DNA of 64,000 nt from JBDRRP01 sp964446485 (lineage in GTDB: Bacteria > Desulfobacterota > Desulfobacteria > Desulfobacterales > JBDRRP01), in NCBI GenBank assembly GCA_964446485.1, contig CAYUOU010000004.1:19759-83758 (forward strand), in the 5' to 3' direction. A program made the position numbers and the translations under genes. Below, one piece after another: positions 58,709 through 64,000 of this stretch (position 1 is the stretch's first letter; each line of letters begins with the position of its first letter). Below the pieces are notes generated by a model. The model had not been told where the DNA came from, searched no databases, and saw nothing but the letters and a program-made list of their open reading frames with translations.

Positions 58709-60707
58709 TCCCGGCAAAATCCATGACAAGGCGCTTTTTCAGTGCCAGCATGCGGTCTCTGAGATCGGCGGCCTTTTCGAAGTCCAGTGAGGCCGCCGCC
58801 GCATGCATCTCCTTTTCATAATTCGCGATGGCGTCTTCGATGTCATCGACCCGCCGCCAATCCTCGGCGGTTTCCGCAACGCCCGGGACCGAGGCGGCGG
58901 TTTCCCGCGAACTGTCGGCAAACATCACGGCGATGTCCTTGTGAATCGTCCTGGGCGTGATGCCGTGGTCGGTATTGTAGGCTTTTTGGATCAGCCGCCG
59001 GCGCTCGGTCTCGTCGATGGTGGCCTTCATGGACGCCGTTACCGTATCGGCATACATGATCACCTCCCCGCCGACATTTCGCGCAGCCCGCCCGCAGGTC
59101 TGGATCAGCGACCGGGTGGATCGCAGAAACCCTTCCTTGTCGGCATCCAGCACCGCCACCAGGGAGACTTCCGGGATGTCCAGCCCCTCCCGAAGGAGAT
59201 TGATGCCGATGAGCACATCGAAATGGCCCATGCGCAGATCCCGGATAATGTCGATGCGCTCGAGGGTGCCGATATCCGAATGCAGGTACCGGACACGAAC
59301 GCCCAGGTCTTCGTAATAGGCGGTCAGATCTTCTGCCATCCGCTTGGTGAGCGTGGTAACGAGGACCCGCTCGTTTCGGTCACAGCGTTTGCGGATTTCG
59401 GCGTAGAGATCGTCAACCTGCTGTCCGGCGGCACGGACGTGGATTTTCGGGTCTACCAAGCCGGTGGGTCGGGCGATCTGCTCGATGACGGCGCCGTCGG
59501 CCCTTGCCACCTCGTAATCCGCCGGTGTGGCCGAAATGTAAATGACCTGGTGTACCCGTTCGGAAAACTCATGAAATTGCAGCGGCCGATTGTCCAGCGC
59601 CGATGGCAGGCGAAACCCGTATGTCACCAGCGTGTTTTTCCGTGACCGGTCCCCTTTGAACATGCCGCGCAGCTGGGGGACGGCGATGTGGCTTTCGTCG
59701 ATGCACATGAGAAAATCGTCGGGGAAATAATCCAGGAGCGTGGGCGGCGGCTCCCCGGGACGACGCCCGGTGAGGTGTCGGGAATAGTTCTCGATGCCGT
59801 TGCAATAGCCCAGCTCCTGCATCATCTCGAGATCGAACCGGGTGCGCTCCTCGATGCGCTGGGCCTCGATGAGCAGGTTGTTTTGATGGAAATATTCGGT
59901 GCGCTCCCTCAACTCGGCAAGAATGGTCTGCACCGCGCGCTGTTGAGTGGTTTTCCGGGTGACGTAGTGGCTGGCCGGGTAGACGGCTGTGCGTTTCAGG
60001 CGGCGCTTCACCTGGCCTTTGAGCGGGTCGATTTCGCTGATGGCCTCCACTTCATCGCCGAAAAAATCGATACGCAGGGCCATGTCCTCTTCGTAACTGG
60101 GGAACACTTCCACCCGGTCCCCCCTCACCCGGAAGGTGCCGCGGTGAAAATCGAAGTCGTTTCGTTCGTACTGCATGGCCACCAGCGATTTCAGCAGCTG
60201 TTCACGATCCAGTTCGGTGCCCTCGGCCACCTCGGCCCGCATGGCCAGGTAATCTTCCGGAGCCCCGATGCCGTAGATGCATGACACGCTGGCCACGACG
60301 ACGACGTCCCGTCTGGCCAAAACGGACCGTGTGGCCGAGTGACGCATCTTGTCGATCATGTCGTTGATGGAGGAATCCTTCTGGATGTAGGTGTCCGAGG
60401 CAGGAATATACGCTTCCGGCTGGTAGTAGTCGTAATAGCTGACAAAATACTCGACGGCGTTGTCCGGAAACAGGGTTTTGAACTCGTGGTAGAGCTGGGC
60501 GGCGAGGGTTTTGTTGGGGGCCAGCACCAGCGTCGGTTTCTCCACGCGCTGGATGACATTGGCCACAGTGAAAGTTTTTCCGGATCCGGTGACGCCCAGA
60601 AGCACCTGGTGGGGGGCGCCCGCCTGTACGCCGCTCACCAACCGCTCGATGGCGGCCGGCTGATCACCGGCGGGCGTGAATTCGGATTGGAGATCGAAAA
60701 GGGGCAA
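58701..60707 (-). CDS. uvrB: Excinuclease ABC subunit B
   Basis: The 668-residue helicase-like protein verifies DNA damage after UvrA loading. It has Walker A GVTGSGKTFTVA, the beta-hairpin region with VSYYDYYQPEAYIP, the DESH Walker B (MCIDESHIAVPQL) and helicase motif VI QTCGRAARN. The UVR domain at the end (EKEMHAAAASLDFEKAADLR) contacts UvrC. Length is typical. It is translationally coupled to uvrC. Upstream, between it and ispF, is the repeat at 60776-60891. Confidence 0.96.
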   Translation of the reverse strand: MPLFDLQSEFTPAGDQPAAIERLVSGVQAGAPHQVLLGVTGSGKTFTVANVIQRVEKPTLVLAPNKTLAAQLYHEFKTLFPDNAVEYFVSYYDYYQPEAYIPASDTYIQKDSSINDMIDKMRHSATRSVLARRDVVVVASVSCIYGIGAPEDYLAMRAEVAEGTELDREQLLKSLVAMQYERNDFDFHRGTFRVRGDRVEVFPSYEEDMALRIDFFGDEVEAISEIDPLKGQVKRRLKRTAVYPASHYVTRKTTQQRAVQTILAELRERTEYFHQNNLLIEAQRIEERTRFDLEMMQELGYCNGIENYSRHLTGRRPGEPPPTLLDYFPDDFLMCIDESHIAVPQLRGMFKGDRSRKNTLVTYGFRLPSALDNRPLQFHEFSERVHQVIYISATPADYEVARADGAVIEQIARPTGLVDPKIHVRAAGQQVDDLYAEIRKRCDRNERVLVTTLTKRMAEDLTAYYEDLGVRVRYLHSDIGTLERIDIIRDLRMGHFDVLIGINLLREGLDIPEVSLVAVLDADKEGFLRSTRSLIQTCGRAARNVGGEVIMYADTVTASMKATIDETERRRLIQKAYNTDHGITPRTIHKDIAVMFADSSRETAASVPGVAETAEDWRRVDDIEDAIANYEKEMHAAAASLDFEKAADLRDRMLALKKRLVMDFAGNA

Positions 60708-60775
60708 TGGACACCTCGGATAAGCGCTATGTATCGTTTTTGTGCTCTCGCAAAAAGACCGACTGCCCCCCGAAT

Positions 60776-60891
60776 GTCATTCCGAGGAGCTTGCGACGAG
60801 GCATCTCGACGCATCGTACGAATACCATCTGAACACCCAGATCCCTCGCAAGCTCGGGATGACAGTTTCGGATTTTTTACGGAACCGTCAA
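60776..60891. repeat. Palindromic dispersed repeat between ispF and uvrB
   Basis: Inverted arms GTCATTCCGAGGAGCTTGCG (from 60776) and CTCGCAAGCTCGGGATGAC (to about 60865) resemble the inner arms at 11531-11625. It ends TTTTTACGGAACCGTCAA (60874-60891), the exact complement of the start of the repeat at 11664 and 63951. The last bases run into the ispF stop region. Confidence 0.7.
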
Positions 60892-61361
60892 ATTTCGTCC
60901 AACAGTACCGTGCACAGCGCCCCGATGCCCTCCCCTCGTCCAAACAACCCGAGCCCTTCGGTGGTGGTGGCCTTGAGCCCGACGCGATTTGCCGGAATTC
61001 CCACGACGTCGGCAATGGCCGAACGCATGGCGTCGCGGTAAGGGCTCAACCGCGGCGCCTGAGCGATGACGGTGACGTCCATCTGGTGGACCGAGAACCC
61101 GCTGTCGTGCACCAAGGCAATGGTGCGCCGCAGCAACCGGCGGCTGTCAATGCCTTTGAAGGCCGGGTCCGTGTCCGGAAAATGCTCTCCCAGGTCCCCC
61201 AGGGCCGCCGCTCCGAGCAGTGCGTCGCAGATGGCGTGAAGCACAACGTCCGCGTCAGAGTGGCCGTCCAGACCGCGATCGTGGGGGATGTGCACGCCGC
61301 CCAGGATGAGTTTCCGACCCGGCACCAGCCGGTGAACATCGACGCCGTTTCCCACGCGCAT
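60888..61361 (-). CDS. ispF: 2-C-methyl-D-erythritol 2,4-cyclodiphosphate synthase
   Basis: The 157-residue enzyme cyclises CDP-methylerythritol phosphate in the MEP isoprenoid pathway. The zinc ligands fall in GVDVHRLVPG and HAICDALLGA, and HSDADVVLHA and FPDTDPAFKG complete the active site; ATTTEGLGLFGRGEGI is the C-terminal part. GGAGGCGG lies just before the start at 61361; the longer frame to 61550 has no family match. It is monofunctional (not fused to IspD). It serves the same pathway as dxs and ispA at 28299-31131. Confidence 0.95.
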   Translation of the reverse strand: MRVGNGVDVHRLVPGRKLILGGVHIPHDRGLDGHSDADVVLHAICDALLGAAALGDLGEHFPDTDPAFKGIDSRRLLRRTIALVHDSGFSVHQMDVTVIAQAPRLSPYRDAMRSAIADVVGIPANRVGLKATTTEGLGLFGRGEGIGALCTVLLDEI

Positions 61362-61538
61362 GGTCCGCCTCCAGTTGGGTGTGTAAGCTGCACAACGAAG
61401 CGATCGCGCCAGTTTTACAGCCGCCCCGACACAATGCCGCGCGCAGGGAGCCGGTTTGGCTCCATTCCCGCCGGCGCATCGACGCTGGGGCCCATTTCTT
61501 ATCACAGGTCCTGAACAATGGGAATTGGGGCATTTCTC

Positions 61539-61567
61539 TTGACACCTCAAGGTGATACCATTAGGAA
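61539..61567 (+). promoter_or_regulatory. Weak promoter candidate for the ADP-forming synthetase gene
   Basis: TTGACA at 61539-61544 is followed after 17 bases by TAGGAA, a poor -10 with three of six matches. It lies about 50 bases before the ATG at 61620. Confidence 0.3.
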
Positions 61568-61619
61568 ACAGTGCTTTTAACCGAGGAAGAACCGATTACC
61601 GGATGGGTGCCGGATCACC

Positions 61620-63812
61620 ATGACTGTGGAAGATATCCTTGCTGCTGCCGCTGCCGCCGGCCACACAGCCCTGAGCGAAGATCGGGCCAAGCAATTGTTG
61701 GCAGCCTACGGGATCCCCGTGGTGACTGAAACGGTGTGCCCTGATGCGGCGTCGGCCGCTACGGCGGCCGACGCCATGGGGTATCCGGTGGTGCTCAAGG
61801 CCGTCGGCCCCGGTTTGCTCCACAAGACCGAACAGGGGCTTGTCAGGCTTCATCTCCATCACCGCGGTGCTGTCCATGCGGCGGCGACCGATCTGCTGGC
61901 GGCTGCCGGTACCGCCGCCACAGGGCTGCTGGTCCAACGGCAAATGGGCGGCCGGCGCGAATTCGTCGTCGGCATGTTTCGTGATCCTCAGTTTGGCCCG
62001 GTAATCATGTTGGGTCTGGGCGGCATATTCACCGAAGCCCTCGCCGATGTCACCTTTCGCCTGGCCCCATTAATCGCGGCGGATGTCATGGAAATGGTCT
62101 CCGAACTTCGCGGCAGGAAACTGCTGGGTGCGTTTCGATCCGAGGCCGCCGCCGATGTGGGCCAACTCACCGACATCCTTCTAGGACTCAGTTGCTTGGC
62201 CGTTGAACAGTCGATGATTTCTGAAATCGACATCAATCCCGTTATCGCCGATAGTGATGGCTCCCTTTGCGCCGTGGACGCCCTAATAACGATAGGGCGG
62301 GAAGCAGCGCCCGCGCATCACCCTTCGCCCGTGGCGACCGCCGCCATCGGCAGCCTGTTCTACCCCCGTGCCATCGCTTTCGTGGGTGCCTCCGCCCAAA
62401 TGGGCAAATGGGGCAACATGCTGCTGAGCAACACCATCAGCGGCGGCTACGAGGGCGATATTTACCTGGTGAACCCCAAAGGCGGCACCATTGCGGGTCG
62501 CCCGGTATATCCGTCGTTGGCAGACATTCCCGGCGATGTGGACCTGGCGGTGGTCACCGTGCCGGCCGCCAAAGTCCTCGACCTGATCCCCCAGTGCAAG
62601 CAAAAGGGGATATCCAACATGCTGCTCATCACCTCCGGCTTCGGCGAGACCGGGTCCGAGGGCAAGGCCCTTGAAACCCGACTGACCGCCGCCGCCGCCG
62701 ATGCCGGCGTTCTGATATTGGGGCCGAACACCATGGGCATCTGCAATCCCCACATCCGCCTCTATTGCACGGGCAGCCCGGTAAAACCCATTGCCGGGGG
62801 TACCGCCATGGTCGCCCAGTCGGGCAACATGGGCACCCAGCTGCTGGCTTTTGCCGAAAATCAGGGCATCGGCATCCGTGCCTTCAGCGGGTCCGGCAAC
62901 GAGGCGATGATCACCATCGAAGACTACATGGACGGTTTCGAAGTGGACGATGTCACGCGCATCGTGATGCTCTATATCGAAAGCGTTAAAAACGGCCGCC
63001 GTTTTTATGAAAGCGCCTGTCGGGTGGGCAGAAAGAAGCCCATCATATTGCTCAAGGGCGGCCAAAGCAAAGCGGGCAACCGGGCTGCGGCCAGCCACAC
63101 CGGCGCCATGTCGTCGGACAGTCGGGTGTTCGACGCCGTCTGCCGGCAGGCCGGTATTGTCAAGGTGGAGCATCCCATGGACCTGCTGGACCTGTCGGCC
63201 GCGTTTTCTTCGGTACCCCTGCCCGCTGGAAACCGGGTGGCCATCATGACGCTGGGCGGCGGATGGGGTGTCGTGACGGCGGATCTGTGTGCCCGGTACG
63301 GCCTGGAGATACCGGCGCTGCCGGCCGACATGGTGGCCCGACTCGATGCGCTGCTGCCCCCCTACTGGAGCCGCGCCAACCCCGTCGACATCGTCGGCGA
63401 AAACGACCCCGCACTGCCCATGGCCATCATGGAGGCGCTCATGAAATGGGATGGCTGCGACGGCGTCATCAACCTTGGGATCATGGGCCGACAAATTTTT
63501 GTGGACCGGACGGTCGCATCCGTGAGCCATGCCGACCCGGATGCCGACCCGGCATTGATGGCGGCGGCAAAACAGCTGCTGGCGGATTTTGAAGCCCGTT
63601 ACGTCCGGCATATCGTTTCCCTGATGGCCCAATACGGCAAACCGGTATTCGGGGTACGGTTGCTCACCGATGCCGGCGACCCCACGGTATGCCGGGTGGC
63701 CGACACCGGCTACAAGGGCGTATTCTACGAAACGCCGGAGCGGGCGGTGAAAGCGTTTTCCAAAATGGTGGAATATGATCGCCACCTCCATCGCATCAAA
63801 AGCTGCAGTTAA
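61620..63812 (+). CDS. Acyl-CoA synthetase, ADP-forming, with beta-alpha domain order
   Basis: The 730-residue protein fuses both halves of an ADP-forming acetyl/acyl-CoA synthetase, which makes ATP from acyl-CoA, ADP and phosphate, or the reverse. An ATP-grasp domain comes first (about 1-220; DRAKQLLAAYGIPVVTETVC, PVVLKAVGPGLLHKTEQG). The CoA-binding alpha part follows (FYPRAIAFVGASAQMGKWGN) and then the ligase with RAAASHTGAMSSD, whose His is phosphorylated. In many homologues the alpha part comes first, so this order is the inverse. It is the second acetate-type activation enzyme here, beside acsA. Its acyl substrate is unknown. Confidence 0.88.
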   Translation: MTVEDILAAAAAAGHTALSEDRAKQLLAAYGIPVVTETVCPDAASAATAADAMGYPVVLKAVGPGLLHKTEQGLVRLHLHHRGAVHAAATDLLAAAGTAATGLLVQRQMGGRREFVVGMFRDPQFGPVIMLGLGGIFTEALADVTFRLAPLIAADVMEMVSELRGRKLLGAFRSEAAADVGQLTDILLGLSCLAVEQSMISEIDINPVIADSDGSLCAVDALITIGREAAPAHHPSPVATAAIGSLFYPRAIAFVGASAQMGKWGNMLLSNTISGGYEGDIYLVNPKGGTIAGRPVYPSLADIPGDVDLAVVTVPAAKVLDLIPQCKQKGISNMLLITSGFGETGSEGKALETRLTAAAADAGVLILGPNTMGICNPHIRLYCTGSPVKPIAGGTAMVAQSGNMGTQLLAFAENQGIGIRAFSGSGNEAMITIEDYMDGFEVDDVTRIVMLYIESVKNGRRFYESACRVGRKKPIILLKGGQSKAGNRAAASHTGAMSSDSRVFDAVCRQAGIVKVEHPMDLLDLSAAFSSVPLPAGNRVAIMTLGGGWGVVTADLCARYGLEIPALPADMVARLDALLPPYWSRANPVDIVGENDPALPMAIMEALMKWDGCDGVINLGIMGRQIFVDRTVASVSHADPDADPALMAAAKQLLADFEARYVRHIVSLMAQYGKPVFGVRLLTDAGDPTVCRVADTGYKGVFYETPERAVKAFSKMVEYDRHLHRIKSCS

Positions 63813-63950
63813 AATTTTGGGATCACCTTTCAAAGCGTTGGTCGATGAATAGAGGGGCCGAGGGTTCAAGGGGTGAAAAACAACCAGGAAAACAGCATCA
63901 TCTGCCTGCGGACCGCAAGGCTTTGGGCTGCCTGCATTGAGTGTGCATTT

Positions 63951-64000
63951 TTGACGGTTCCGTAAAAAGTCCGATATCTGCGTTACGCGTCATCCTTCGT
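63951..64000. repeat. Second copy of the 11664 repeat, cut by the window edge
   Basis: These 50 bases are identical to 11664-11713; the repeat continues beyond the window. The stretch 63813-63950 before it has no gene that I can support. Confidence 0.85.

Noticed and set aside
62283..63869. 528-codon open frame on the minus strand opposite the ADP-forming synthetase
   Set aside because: It is antisense to a gene with intact family motifs and shows no domain of its own.

Overview
The window is a high-GC chromosomal segment of a Gram-negative, mainly anaerobic bacterium. The gene set points to Desulfobacterota, most likely a Desulfobacterales/Desulfosarcina-like organism. This rests on established family distributions: NtrC-type two-component systems with sigma-54 promoters, a multihaem c-type cytochrome, EF-G2, MglA/PilZ/DUF4388 signalling proteins, and a transporter-linked histidine kinase beside acetyl-CoA synthetase. 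No rRNA, tRNA, phage, transposase or CRISPR was recognised. One 100-base run of N (37642-37741) is an assembly gap inside a tandem repeat.

Layout. (1) 1-6151: a copper/silver-type RND efflux operon (outer-membrane channel, adaptor, probably the pump off the left edge) faces a membrane histidine kinase and an NtrC-family regulator. A near-perfect sigma-54 promoter lies in the divergent gap. (2) 6309-11451: a PilZ protein and small membrane proteins, then the overlapping set sixA, ppx, CHAD and ParA-like ATPase, which suggests polyphosphate handling. (3) 11452-12134: a gene-free stretch with three repeat elements, one of which recurs at the right edge of the window. (4) 12135-15396: a GNAT enzyme, a nine-haem-motif membrane/HAO-like fusion cytochrome and a universal stress protein. 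(5) 15405-20116: a five-gene operon of ACT-domain protein, PFL-like UPF0210 protein and a TrpXYZ-type ABC importer. (6) 20339-34182: housekeeping genes, including DHH-CBS phosphoesterase, a left-handed beta-helix protein, glmM, a Bax-inhibitor-like protein, xseA-xseB-ispA-dxs-tlyA and an EF-G2 paralogue.

(7) 34331-49336: an acetate-type signalling and uptake region. It holds a transporter-histidine kinase fusion (CrbS/CbrA architecture), a 50-bp palindromic tandem repeat, a nuclease plus radical-SAM repair-type pair, a cNMP/CBS/DUF294 protein, a pseudokinase-exonuclease fusion, a receiver protein, a sodium:solute symporter with a 28-residue membrane peptide behind it, and acetyl-CoA synthetase. 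(8) 49588-55557: two small membrane proteins, then an operon of TPR-like/PilZ protein, MglA GTPase, DUF4388/cNMP protein, PilZ, purC and a ParB-like protein. (9) 55791-64000: malate dehydrogenase with a strong terminator, uvrB-uvrC, ispF and an ADP-forming acyl-CoA synthetase.

The most unusual items are the CopD-like/cytochrome-b5-like/octahaem fusion, the sensor pseudokinase fused to a DnaQ-type exonuclease, the UPF0210-UPF0237-ABC operon, the ppx-CHAD-ParA set, and two very short membrane peptides that a standard gene caller would miss. Functions are assigned from motifs read by eye; no database search was run.
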